Positions 24,224 to 32,366 of a stretch of DNA of 50,802 nt are shown in pieces. The DNA is taken from NCBI GenBank assembly GCA_031365665.1, contig JANLYO010000137.1:1-50802 (forward strand), in the 5' to 3' direction. Below the pieces are notes generated by a model. It saw only the letters and a list, made by a program, of their open reading frames with translations, was not told the origin of the DNA and did no database searches. Source of the stretch: JANYCG01 sp031365665 (GTDB lineage Bacteria > Pseudomonadota > Gammaproteobacteria > Burkholderiales > Burkholderiaceae_C). Both the position numbers and the translations under genes were made by a program. Position 1 is the first letter of the stretch. Each line of letters starts with the position of its first letter.

Positions 24224-25556
24224 TGGCGGTCTCGCTCAGGCGTCGCGGTTTGCCTTTGCGCACGACGCCACTTTTGCGATGCAAAGCCGCGTGTTCCGCC
24301 AAGTGTCTGCGGATTTGCTCGCCGATGGCCTTCGCCATCACCACCGGAACCGCATTGCCGACCTGGACATATTGGGATACACGCGAGCCTAGAAACTTGT
24401 AGGTGTCGGGGAAAGACTGCAAACGTGCGGCTTCACGAACGGTCAAGGTTCTTTCTTGATCCGGCAAAAAAACGGTGCTCCAGTGCGGATCACATTTGGT
24501 CAACACCGTGCCCGAAAGTCCATCGTTGCGAAGGCGTCCATAGCGCTTGGTGTGGTCTGATTTACGTGCGCTTTGCATGCCCTTGGGTAACAAATCATGC
24601 GGAATATCACGCCAGGAACCGCCTGGCTTGACGTGCTTCATCCGCTCAACGTTTTGTTTGGACAGTTTGGCCGCAAAGTGGTTGAAGGTCACCCCAGAAG
24701 GGTTTCGCATGGTTTCAGCGTACCGGCTGTGCGCATCTTTGGTATAGCCCAGGATTTCAGCGCCTTCTCCCATTTCGAGGCGCGGCAGGTCACCGATGGC
24801 ATCTCCGACCGTGACGGTGGGCAACAAGCGTTGGCGATCTGCTTGGCCAAGCTGGAACGTCATCGTGTTGCCGCCCCTGAAGTTGGCACGTCCGACAGCA
24901 AAATGGGTGGGTTCGGGGTGCGAAATGCCGCCCAGGCGGGAACCCAGCAAAATCAAACGCCAACGCTCCTGTGGCGCGCCGTAATGCGCGGCGAAAAGTA
25001 TTTTTGCCGTCACGTGGTAACCCAAGTCACCAAATATTTTGACAATCTGACGGAATACGTTGCCGTCATCCATCGACATCAAGCCCGGCACATTTTCAAA
25101 AACGAAGGTTTTGGGCTCAAACTCTTCGACAAACCGTTCAAACTGAGTGAACAGTTTGTTGCGCGGATCATTCAAGAAGCGGTCTGGCGCGTTGATTGAA
25201 AAACCTTGGCAAGGCGGGCCACCGACGACGACATCCAGTTCACCGGGTTTCAGACCCAAATGCATCCGAATTTCGTGCGGGTCTGTATCTTCAATCGAGC
25301 GGCCATCGGCATAGGCCGAAGGGTGGTTCAAGGCGAAGGTCTGAATCGCCTCTGGCATGGCATCGTTGCCATACAGGCTGTGGTAGCCCGCTTGGCGAAA
25401 CCCCTCCGTGATGCCGCCGGCCCCACAAAACAGGTCAATCGTGCTGAGTTGCGAAAGCCGTGTGCCTGAGTCTGATCGTGGATTGAGCATGCCAGTAAAG
25501 GTGTCAAAAATTGCAAGCTGCGCGTGCGATCCTGCGCGCGAATTTGATGAGGCCAT
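24216..25556 (-). CDS. DNA (cytosine-5-)-methyltransferase of the R-M pair
   Basis: 446 residues with the C5-methyltransferase motif series: motif I DLFCGAGGITEGF (41-53), IV GGPPCQGFS with catalytic C116, VI VFENVPG, VIII QERWRL, and IX/X RTLTVREAARLQSFPDTY...QVGNAVP near the C-terminus. The region between VIII and IX (about 260-370) should hold target recognition. It methylates cytosines to protect the host from the downstream NotI-type nuclease. The ATG at 25556 is preceded on this strand by a LexA-type box at 25615-25630, suggesting SOS control. GC content is a bit lower than its neighbours, consistent with horizontal acquisition. Confidence 0.95.
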   Translation of the reverse strand: MASSNSRAGSHAQLAIFDTFTGMLNPRSDSGTRLSQLSTIDLFCGAGGITEGFRQAGYHSLYGNDAMPEAIQTFALNHPSAYADGRSIEDTDPHEIRMHLGLKPGELDVVVGGPPCQGFSINAPDRFLNDPRNKLFTQFERFVEEFEPKTFVFENVPGLMSMDDGNVFRQIVKIFGDLGYHVTAKILFAAHYGAPQERWRLILLGSRLGGISHPEPTHFAVGRANFRGGNTMTFQLGQADRQRLLPTVTVGDAIGDLPRLEMGEGAEILGYTKDAHSRYAETMRNPSGVTFNHFAAKLSKQNVERMKHVKPGGSWRDIPHDLLPKGMQSARKSDHTKRYGRLRNDGLSGTVLTKCDPHWSTVFLPDQERTLTVREAARLQSFPDTYKFLGSRVSQYVQVGNAVPVVMAKAIGEQIRRHLAEHAALHRKSGVVRKGKPRRLSETAIG

Positions 25557-25614
25557 GGTAACTGCTCCAGCTATCGCTTCAAGAGCAACAGGCTCTCAAA
25601 CCGTCGCCATGTTA

Positions 25615-25630
25615 CTGTATTTTTGTACAG
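25615..25630. promoter_or_regulatory. LexA (SOS) box upstream of the R-M operon
   Basis: CTGTATTTTTGTACAG matches CTGT-N8-ACAG exactly, with TTA in front and TTT behind. It lies 59-74 nt upstream of the methyltransferase ATG (minus strand), in the only gap that can hold the R-M promoter. Confidence 0.7.
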
Positions 25631-25647
25631 TTTTTAATATCGATTGT

Positions 25648-26631
25648 TTACTCCGCCTTGATCCCCGCCTGCTGAATCAGCGTCGTCCAGTTGGTCAACT
25701 GGTCGGCGAGGTATTTGCCAAACTCTTCCGGTGTTTTCGTGGGCCAGATTTCAAAACCGATGCCGGCCAGGCGGTCCTGCACTTCTTTGTCGGCGAGGAT
25801 CGATTGCAGTTCGGCGTTGATCCTGTCCACGATCGGGCGCGGCAGGCCAGCGGGGGCCAATAGGCCGTTCCAGGACGTCATGTTGAAGCCCTGCACGGTT
25901 TGCCCGACAGGCGGCACACCGGGCAACAGGGTGGAAGCGGTGGCGGTGGTGACGCCAATCGGCCGGATTTTGTCGCTCTTGAGCATCGCCAGGCCCGAGC
26001 CAAAATCAATCGGGTAGATCTGGATTTGCCCGCCGATCAGGTCGGTCAGCGCCTGTGAGCTGGCTTTGTACGGGATGCCGACGATGTCCACCCCGGCGAT
26101 GCGTTTGATGGTTTCCATCGCCACCAACGAGGTGCTGTTGGGTGTGCCGTAGGACAACTTGCCAGGGTTGGCGCGGGCGTAGTCGATCAGCTCCTTGATG
26201 GTTTTGACGGGCAGGCCGGGGTTGACCGCAATTGCAAAGGGCAATTCACCCACGCGTGCGATGGGGGTGAAGTCTTTGATCGGTTCGTAGCGCAGTTTGA
26301 CGAACAGGCTGGGGTTGGACGAATGCGCAGTGTTGGTGCTCATGAACAGCGTGTAGCCGTCCGGCTTGGCCTTGGCGACAAACTCGGCGGCAATCTGCGC
26401 GCTGGCGCCGGGTTTGGGGTCGACCAGCACCGGCTGCTTCAGGCGTTCCGAGAGTTTTTGCGCGATGGTGCGGGCGACCGAATCAGTGCCGCTGCCGGCC
26501 GCAAACGGAATCACCAACGTGATCGGGGCGCTGGGCCAGGTCTGCGCCAGGCTTGGCATCGCCCACAAAAAGGCACAGAGAGTGGCCAAGTTGCAAAACA
26601 GCCTGCCACGCTGTCGGCTCATGGGGATCAT
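25648..26631 (-). CDS. Bug-type TTT solute-binding receptor
   Basis: 327 residues. Sec-type signal peptide ending in MPSLAQ, then TWPSAPITLVIPFAAGSGTD, VLVDPKPGASAQIAAEFVAKAKPDGYTL and PAGLPRPIVDRI, all Bug-family landmarks. It is a periplasmic carboxylate- or amino-acid-type binding protein without a linked permease in this window. The ATG at 26631 has AGGAG 7 nt upstream; the next Met (26622) lacks an SD. The R-M operon begins downstream on the same strand. It is not the same gene as the receptor at 21316, but it is a paralog. Confidence 0.92.
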   Translation of the reverse strand: MIPMSRQRGRLFCNLATLCAFLWAMPSLAQTWPSAPITLVIPFAAGSGTDSVARTIAQKLSERLKQPVLVDPKPGASAQIAAEFVAKAKPDGYTLFMSTNTAHSSNPSLFVKLRYEPIKDFTPIARVGELPFAIAVNPGLPVKTIKELIDYARANPGKLSYGTPNSTSLVAMETIKRIAGVDIVGIPYKASSQALTDLIGGQIQIYPIDFGSGLAMLKSDKIRPIGVTTATASTLLPGVPPVGQTVQGFNMTSWNGLLAPAGLPRPIVDRINAELQSILADKEVQDRLAGIGFEIWPTKTPEEFGKYLADQLTNWTTLIQQAGIKAE

Positions 26632-26771
26632 ATCGGCGCTCCTAAACAAAACACGGCCTTCACTTTAACCGCCAAGCTGATGGGTTTGCGTGAAAACTGA
26701 ACGCACATTTCTCCCGGCACCCGGCCAGTCTTGCAAATTTAAGCGGGCCAGCTGTGCAAAAGTTGCCGCAT

Positions 26772-26785
26772 TTGACGTACATCAA
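26772..26785. promoter_or_regulatory. FNR/ANR-type box upstream of usp
   Basis: TTGACGTACATCAA matches TTGAT-N4-ATCAA with one change. Its centre (26778.5) is 41.5 nt before the inferred start (about 26820) that follows the -10 sequence TAGACT at 26807-26812, as in class II FNR promoters. Confidence 0.7.
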
Positions 26786-26844
26786 GTCAGACCATCCAAC
26801 AATGCCTAGACTGCGCTGACTCGGTCAATTCATTTGGAGCCCTT

Positions 26845-27267
26845 ATGAAAATCCTACTCGCGGTTGACGGCAGCAAATTCACAAAAAAAATGCTGGCCTA
26901 CCTGGTTACACACGACGACTTGTTTTCGCCCAGCCATGATTACACCTTGTTCACCGCGCGCCTGACTTTGCCGGGTCGGGTGGCCACGGCGGTAGGGAAA
27001 AGTGTGGTGGACGACTACCACACCGATGAAGCCGAGAAAGTGTTGTCGCCCTGCGTGAAGTTCCTGCTGCGCCACGGCATCAACGCCAAAAGTGCCTGGA
27101 AGTCCGGCTCGCCCGGCCAGACCATCGCCGAATACGCCGAAGCCGGCAAGTTTGGCCTGGTGATCATGGGCTCCCACGGCCACGGCTCGCTGGTCAATTT
27201 GGTGATGGGCTCAGTTGCCACACAGGTATTGGCACACTGCAAGGTGCCGGTGTTGCTGGTGCGCTGA
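26845..27267 (+). CDS. Universal stress protein (UspA family)
   Basis: 140 residues, one Usp domain. KILLAVDGSKFTKK starts the Rossmann-like core; the ATP-binding signature is MGSHGHGSLVNLVMGSVATQVL near 109-130 (G-x2-G-x9-G-S). It is thus predicted to bind ATP. Usp proteins help survival under starvation or oxygen limitation. An FNR-type box lies 60 nt upstream at a class II position, so expression under low oxygen is inferred. GGAG sits 7 nt before the ATG. It ends 27 nt from the convergent dehydrogenase stop. Confidence 0.9.
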   Translation: MKILLAVDGSKFTKKMLAYLVTHDDLFSPSHDYTLFTARLTLPGRVATAVGKSVVDDYHTDEAEKVLSPCVKFLLRHGINAKSAWKSGSPGQTIAEYAEAGKFGLVIMGSHGHGSLVNLVMGSVATQVLAHCKVPVLLVR

Positions 27268-27294
27268 CTCTTGCGTTGACGTGGGCGCCTGTTG

Positions 27295-28263
27295 TCAATA
27301 CCCCGCGTCCAAATCCACTTGGTGTGTCAGCGGCGCGCCTGCGTGGAAACGCGTGAGGTTGCCTAAAAACCGCTCAACGGCGCGTTCGAACATCTTGGTT
27401 TGCGCGCGGCCTGAGAGGTGCATGCTGATGTGCGCGTTGGGCAAACTCCACAGCGGGTGATCGGCAGGCAGAGGCTCGGGGCTGGTCACATCCAGGAAGG
27501 CGGCACCGATGGTTTTGTTGGCCAGGGCGTCAGTCAAGGCTGCTTGGTCGACAACGCTGCCGCGTGCCACGTTGATGAGCGTGGCGGAAGGTTTCATGGC
27601 CGCAAGTTCAGGTGCGCCGATCATGCCGTCTGTTTGCGGGGTGGCCGGCACGGCAAGGATGACCCAATCAAAATCCGCCAGCCGGGCGCGCCATTGCTCG
27701 GGGCCTGAAACGCTCACGCCCGACACCGATGCATCACCGCCCGCGCTGCGGCGCACCGCCGTCACTGCTACGCCAAAGGGCAGCAGGCGCTCGGCCACGA
27801 GCTGGCCAATCGCGCCATAACCGAGGATCAGCGCGCGGCTGCCGTGCAGCTCCACTTTGCCCGGCGCATCGCGCAGCCATTCGTGGCGCACCTGCGCGTG
27901 GACCACTTCGCGGTAGTTTTTGGCGATGTTCAACATGGCCATCACCACATATTCCGCGATGGTGATGGCGTTGATGCCGACACCGTTGGTAAGCACCACG
28001 CCGCGCGCTTTCAAGGTGGGCAGCGGCAGGCCGTCGACACCGGCGTAAACGGAGTTGAGCCATTTCATGTCCTGCGCCAGCATGACGGCCTGGGCCATGT
28101 GGCTTTTGTCCAGCAAATCAAACCAACCAATCTGCGCGCCCGGTGCGATGGCGCAGGCTTCTTCGTGGCTTTGGAACCAGCGCGCCTCCAGCCAGTCGGG
28201 CAGGCGGTTTTGCAAAAAAGGGCGAACGGCGGCGGGCAGTGAGACTTGAGTTTTGGCGGTCAT
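27295..28263 (-). CDS. D-2-hydroxyacid dehydrogenase family protein
   Basis: 322 residues, D-isomer-specific 2-hydroxyacid dehydrogenase fold. The NAD-binding motif is GYGAIG (148-153), with LINVARGS providing catalytic R234, E263 in SPEPLPADHPLW, and H282 in SMHLSG. It should reduce a 2-oxoacid with NAD(P)H, or oxidise the D-hydroxyacid; glyoxylate or hydroxypyruvate are common substrates of this subgroup. The ATG at 28263 begins MTAKTQVSL. It lies downstream of a family B repeat and the SDR gene on the same strand. Confidence 0.88.
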   Translation of the reverse strand: MTAKTQVSLPAAVRPFLQNRLPDWLEARWFQSHEEACAIAPGAQIGWFDLLDKSHMAQAVMLAQDMKWLNSVYAGVDGLPLPTLKARGVVLTNGVGINAITIAEYVVMAMLNIAKNYREVVHAQVRHEWLRDAPGKVELHGSRALILGYGAIGQLVAERLLPFGVAVTAVRRSAGGDASVSGVSVSGPEQWRARLADFDWVILAVPATPQTDGMIGAPELAAMKPSATLINVARGSVVDQAALTDALANKTIGAAFLDVTSPEPLPADHPLWSLPNAHISMHLSGRAQTKMFERAVERFLGNLTRFHAGAPLTHQVDLDAGY

Positions 28264-28332
28264 GGGTTTGGCGCTTGGGCAGAAGGTAGAGCACCGTATT
28301 ATTCAATCAAGCGCATGCCCTGGCAGCCGCCA

Positions 28333-28460
28333 AGAATTTGTTAACACGGAAGTTAACAAATTGGCGTTTTTGCTCTTTCAAAATCAACTTTGTGACAAAA
28401 TCGGCACCCAGGCCACGCATAATATGGCTTTATTGCTATTATTAATATAGCATCAAACTT
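28333..28460 (+). repeat. Family B AT-rich dispersed repeat with GTTAAC dyad
   Basis: TTTGTTAAC-N6-GTTAACAAA, GGCGTTT, GCTCT and AGGCCACGCATAATATGGC, then TATTGCTATTAT. The copy at 46422-46550 matches over the same span. It fills most of the 310-bp gap 28264-28573. The rest (28461-28573) shows no gene. Confidence 0.75.
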
Positions 28461-28573
28461 GCATCGATGCCGTCTCTTTTTGATTCACTATCGCCGCCTC
28501 TGGCAGCGTCGCCCACGTCGGGCGGTCAAACCGAGTTGCGGTTTCGGATTGGGCTGCGAGCCGAGGCTACCCG

Positions 28574-29371
28574 CTAATTCCAGCCGGCGTCTACTTTGAA
28601 CTCCTGCGCGGTGCACATCGCGCCATCGTCCGACGCCAAAAACAGCACCATACGCGCGACGTCGCAGGCTTGCAGTTTGTCCGGCAGGCACTGGTTGCGT
28701 TTGATGGCGGCTTCGCCTTCGGCATTGAGCCAAAGTTTGATCTGCCGCTCGGTCATCACCCAGCCGGGGCTGACGGTGTTGACGCGGATGCGGTGCGGCC
28801 CCAGGCTGCCCGCCAGCCCGCGCGTGAGGCCATTGACGGACGATTTGGCGATGGAATACAGCGGGAATTCGCTGCCCTTGCTTTGCCAGCCGGTCGAACC
28901 CAAATTGACGATGGCGCCGCGCCCCAGTCGCTTCATGCCGGACACCAGCGCCTGGATGGCAAAAAACGCCGGGCGCTGGTTGACGGCCATACGCTCCTCC
29001 CAGTAGGCGGGCGTGACTTCCTCGAGGCTGTGGCGGTCGTCCCGCGCCACGTTGTTGACCAGGGTGTGGAAATCACCCACCTGCGCCACGGCCTGCGCGA
29101 GCGCCGCCTGCAAGGCCGCGAGGTCGCGCACATCACAAGGCGCAAACCAAGGCTTGGGGAATCCCGCGTGGGCGATCATTTCCACCAGCGCCTCACTCTC
29201 GTCTTTTGCAAAATCGACAAAGGCCACTTGGGCGCCTTGCTCGGCAAATGCTGTCACCATCGCGGCGCCAATGCCGCTGCCACCGCCGGTGATGAACACA
29301 CGCTGCCCCCGCAGGCTGGGGAAACGGGCGAGCTTCGACGCGTCGGCAGGCTGGGCTTGGTTGGGTCGCAT
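28574..29371 (-). CDS. SDR-family oxidoreductase
   Basis: 265 residues, classical short-chain dehydrogenase. The coenzyme motif is TGGGSGIG (about 28-35), with NNVA, the catalytic Ser in GSTGWQS, and YSIAK (Y-x3-K). The C-terminus VDAGWN is typical of the family. It oxidises or reduces alcohols and ketones with NAD(P); the substrate is unknown. The ATG at 29371 is chosen because AGGA lies 9 nt upstream; an ATG 9 nt earlier (29380) abuts that AGGA. Divergent from the GST gene. Confidence 0.9.
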   Translation of the reverse strand: MRPNQAQPADASKLARFPSLRGQRVFITGGGSGIGAAMVTAFAEQGAQVAFVDFAKDESEALVEMIAHAGFPKPWFAPCDVRDLAALQAALAQAVAQVGDFHTLVNNVARDDRHSLEEVTPAYWEERMAVNQRPAFFAIQALVSGMKRLGRGAIVNLGSTGWQSKGSEFPLYSIAKSSVNGLTRGLAGSLGPHRIRVNTVSPGWVMTERQIKLWLNAEGEAAIKRNQCLPDKLQACDVARMVLFLASDDGAMCTAQEFKVDAGWN

Positions 29372-29490
29372 GAGTGACATTCCTAAAGGCTGGATTTTGC
29401 GCGACGACGGGAGTTGCTGTGCAGGCCTTTGATTTTCTGCCGACAATGGAGCAGCGTGCCGTTTGGCGAAGCTCATCCACCGGAGACCCC

Positions 29491-30132
29491 ATGATTGTTG
29501 TCCACCATCTGAACGATTCCCGCTCGCAACGCGTGCTTTGGCTGCTCGAAGAGCTGGGGCAGGCCTACGAGATCAAACATTACAAACGCGACGCCACGAC
29601 GCGCCTGGCGCCGCCCGAGCTGCTGGCCATCCACCCGCTGGGCAAGTCGCCGGTGATCACCGATGGCGGGCAAACCATCCACGAATCGGGCGCGATTGTG
29701 GATTACATCCTGCGCCACTATGGCAGTGGCAAATTGCAGCCAGCGGCAACCACGACCGAGTTTGAAAGCTACCAGCAGTGGCTGCATTACGCCGAAGGCT
29801 CGGCCATGTTGCCGTTTTTGCTCAAGCTTTACGTCTCGCGCCTGGGTGAAGCCGGTGCGCCGCTGTCGCCACGCATTGAGAGCGAGTTGGCCAACCATTT
29901 GGGTTTTGTCGAGCACTCGTTGGCGGGCAAAGAATGGCTGGTGGGTAACGCGCTGACAGGCGCCGATGTGATGATGAGTTTTGTCGGCGAAATCGCCGCT
30001 GCGCGTACTGACCGCGCCAAATACCCAAACGTCGACGCGTGGGTCAAACGTTTTCAAGCCCGCCCTGCCTATCTGCGTGCGCTGGAGCGCGGTGGGCATT
30101 ACAACTTTGGGCCTGCCCCGGCAAAAACCTGA
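29491..30132 (+). CDS. Glutathione S-transferase
   Basis: 213 residues. The N-terminal thioredoxin-like domain has LNDSRSQRVLWLLEELG (Ser/Arg in the active loop) and the GSH contacts LGKSPVITDG and IHESGAIVDYI (about 52-72). The C-terminal helical domain includes NALTGADVMMSF. It conjugates or reduces with glutathione; this group often detoxifies or degrades aromatic or halogenated compounds. GGAG sits 5 nt before ATG 29491. It lies 46 nt upstream of the FrnE-type gene, in a likely short operon. Confidence 0.93.
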   Translation: MIVVHHLNDSRSQRVLWLLEELGQAYEIKHYKRDATTRLAPPELLAIHPLGKSPVITDGGQTIHESGAIVDYILRHYGSGKLQPAATTTEFESYQQWLHYAEGSAMLPFLLKLYVSRLGEAGAPLSPRIESELANHLGFVEHSLAGKEWLVGNALTGADVMMSFVGEIAAARTDRAKYPNVDAWVKRFQARPAYLRALERGGHYNFGPAPAKT

Positions 30133-30178
30133 GGCAAGGTCAACCTCTCCATCCTCGCGACTTCCAAAACTGTTCACC

Positions 30179-30916
30179 ATGACCGCCGAACTGCAATCAC
30201 TTTCTGCTCACCCAACGCCACTGACCATCGACATCGTCTCCGACGTGGTCTGCCCCTGGTGTTTCATCGGCAAACGCAAATTGGAAGCTGCACTGAGACT
30301 GCCAGCAGCCGCCAACTTGCCGCCCGTGCAGATCCGCTGGCATCCGTTTCAGCTGAACCCCGACTTGCCCGAGGCGGGTGTCTCGCGCAAGGAGTACCTG
30401 GAGAACAAATTCGGCGGCCCCGAGCGCGCCAAAGAAATCTATGCCCGCGTGGGCGCGGCAGGCAAAGCCGTCGGGCTGGATTTGAACTTCGACGGGATCA
30501 AGCAGCAGGCCAACACGCTCTTGGCGCATGCCTTGATCGCCTATGCGCAAAACAGCCCCAAAAATGACGCCGGCAACCAGCTTGGCAACGATGTCAAAGA
30601 GCGGCTTCTGAACGCCTACTTCGTCGAAGGCCGCTTTATTGGCGGCATTGATGTGCTGGTTGACGTGGGGGTGGCCGCCGGGCTCAATGGGGATGAGGTG
30701 CGCCAACACCTGAACGACCCCGCCTCCCGCGCCGCAGTCTCACAAGCCGATGCCCAGGCGCGCCAGATGGGCATCAGCGGCGTGCCGTTTTTCATCTTCA
30801 ACCAGAAGGTGGCGCTCTCGGGGGCGCAAGACCCGGAAACCCTGTTGCAGGCGATGCAGCAAGCGGTTCAGGAAGCGGCGAAGGATGCTGTGAAAGAAGC
30901 CATCCCGGCCGGCTGA
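30179..30916 (+). CDS. DsbA-family (FrnE-like) thioredoxin-fold oxidoreductase
   Basis: 245 residues with DIVSDVVCPWCFIGK (active CPWC at 25-28) and cis-Pro loop GISGVPFFIF (about 197-206). The helical insert between carries ARVGAAGKAVGLD. There is no signal peptide, so it acts in the cytoplasm as 2-hydroxychromene-2-carboxylate isomerase/FrnE-type proteins do. FrnE-like proteins isomerise disulfides or rearrange polyketide-like ketones. It sits after the GST gene. The stop codon abuts the convergent GNAT stop directly. Confidence 0.88.
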   Translation: MTAELQSLSAHPTPLTIDIVSDVVCPWCFIGKRKLEAALRLPAAANLPPVQIRWHPFQLNPDLPEAGVSRKEYLENKFGGPERAKEIYARVGAAGKAVGLDLNFDGIKQQANTLLAHALIAYAQNSPKNDAGNQLGNDVKERLLNAYFVEGRFIGGIDVLVDVGVAAGLNGDEVRQHLNDPASRAAVSQADAQARQMGISGVPFFIFNQKVALSGAQDPETLLQAMQQAVQEAAKDAVKEAIPAG

Positions 30917-31336
30917 TCACAGGTCGGGAATCAGGCGCCGGCCCATGCTCACCACATCGTCCTGCACATAACCGATGCGTTGGTAAAACGCGATCACATC
31001 GGCATTCGCGCTGCGGATTTGCAGATTGATTTTGGGGCAACCGCGCGCCTCCAGCAGGCGCTCTGCTTCGCGCATCAACACCTGGGCGTACGACTTCTTT
31101 TGATGTGCTGGCAACACCGCCAGGTAGTTCACCCAGCCGCGATGGCCTTCGTAACCGGCCATCACGCTGGCGACCACCTCGCCACCCAGTGTGCCGACCA
31201 GAAACAGCTCGGGCTGCACCGTCATTTTGCGTGCAATGTCTTTGGCCGGATCGTTCCACGCCCGGGTGAGGCCGCAGGCCTGCCAAAGGCGGATGACGGC
31301 GGCTTGATCGGCGGGCGCAAAGGGTCGAATGTTCAT
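30917..31336 (-). CDS. ypeA: GNAT acetyltransferase, YpeA-like
   Basis: 139 residues, GNAT fold. The sequence NIRPFAPADQAAVIRLWQACGLTRAWNDPAKDI, then VASVMAGYEGHRGWVNYLAV and ARGCPKINLQIR follow YpeA of E. coli closely, including the WNDP and GYxGHRG blocks. Such enzymes acetylate a small molecule or protein N-terminus with acetyl-CoA; the target is not known. The ATG at 31336 is used; upstream codons would only add a low-complexity extension. It converges on the FrnE gene with no gap. Confidence 0.85.
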   Translation of the reverse strand: MNIRPFAPADQAAVIRLWQACGLTRAWNDPAKDIARKMTVQPELFLVGTLGGEVVASVMAGYEGHRGWVNYLAVLPAHQKKSYAQVLMREAERLLEARGCPKINLQIRSANADVIAFYQRIGYVQDDVVSMGRRLIPDL

Positions 31337-31451
31337 GGGCAGATGGCATGTTGCATGGCACAAGTTGCAGCTTGAAGCGGCACGCGGGAAGGCGGCAGAT
31401 CGGCCACGATACCATCAGGCTCCCCCACTAGACATTGACCACCCTGAATTG

Positions 31452-32354
31452 ATGGAACGCAAAACTTCGCTCGACGCGCTCGCCGTTGGCCTGTTGGTGG
31501 TGTTTTGCCTGTACAACGGCTTCCAGCAGGTGTTGGTCAAGGCCACGGTGGGCGAGGTGCCGCCAGTGTTCCAGGCCTCGCTGCGCTTCATCGGCGCCAC
31601 AGTGTTGGTGGCGGCCTTGTGCCGCTGGCGTGGCGTTGCCCTGGTTCACGCGGAAGACCCGTTGCGGGCGGGCTTGCTGGCCGGTCTTCTTTTCGCCGGT
31701 GAGTTCGCCTGCATTTATGTGGGGCTGAATTTCACCACGGCGTCCCGCATGACACTGTTTTTGTACACCGCGCCATTCTGGGTGGCAGTGTTGTTACCAA
31801 TTTTTGTCAAATCCGAGCGCCTGTTCCGCTGGCAGTGGATCGGCCTGGTGCTGGCTTTTTTGGGTGTGCTGATCGCCATGCGGGGCAATGCTTCACCGCA
31901 AGGCGCCAATGCTGTGCTGCCTTTGCAGTGGGTCGGCGACGCGCTTGCGCTGGCCGGGGGCATGTTGTGGGGCCTGACCACGGTGGTGATCCGCAGCACG
32001 CGCCTGGTGAGCATTCCACCCGAAAAGCTGCTGTTTTACCAACTTCTGTTCTCAGCCATCAGCCTGCCTCTGTTGTCACTGCTGCGGGGTGAGGCCTGGG
32101 TCTGGTCCTTCAGCGCATTCGCGGCCACATCGCTGTTGATCCAGACCGTGCTGGGCGCCTTCGTCAGCTTTCTGGCCTGGATGTGGCTGCTTGGGCATTA
32201 CCCGGCCACCAAGATGTCGGCCTTCGTGTTCCTCACACCCGTGTTTGCGCTGGTCTTTGGCGGTCTGTGGCTGGGTGAGGCCGTTACCTGGAACCTGGTC
32301 GCCGCGCTCGCGCTGGTGGCTGCGGGGATTGTGCTGGTGGGGCGCAAACCATAG
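31452..32354 (+). CDS. EamA/DMT-type transporter
   Basis: 300 residues with about ten hydrophobic spans in two EamA repeats (first about 8-140, second about 160-298). Examples are LGAFVSFLAWMWLLGHYPATKMSAFVFLTPVFALVFGGLWLGE. DMT-family members export metabolites such as amino acids or nucleotides; the substrate is unknown. ATG at 31452 gives MERKTSLD, with no clear SD. It diverges from the GNAT gene and converges on the HNH gene (12-nt gap). Confidence 0.9.
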   Translation: MERKTSLDALAVGLLVVFCLYNGFQQVLVKATVGEVPPVFQASLRFIGATVLVAALCRWRGVALVHAEDPLRAGLLAGLLFAGEFACIYVGLNFTTASRMTLFLYTAPFWVAVLLPIFVKSERLFRWQWIGLVLAFLGVLIAMRGNASPQGANAVLPLQWVGDALALAGGMLWGLTTVVIRSTRLVSIPPEKLLFYQLLFSAISLPLLSLLRGEAWVWSFSAFAATSLLIQTVLGAFVSFLAWMWLLGHYPATKMSAFVFLTPVFALVFGGLWLGEAVTWNLVAALALVAAGIVLVGRKP

Positions 32355-32366
32355 CCATCAAGCCGA

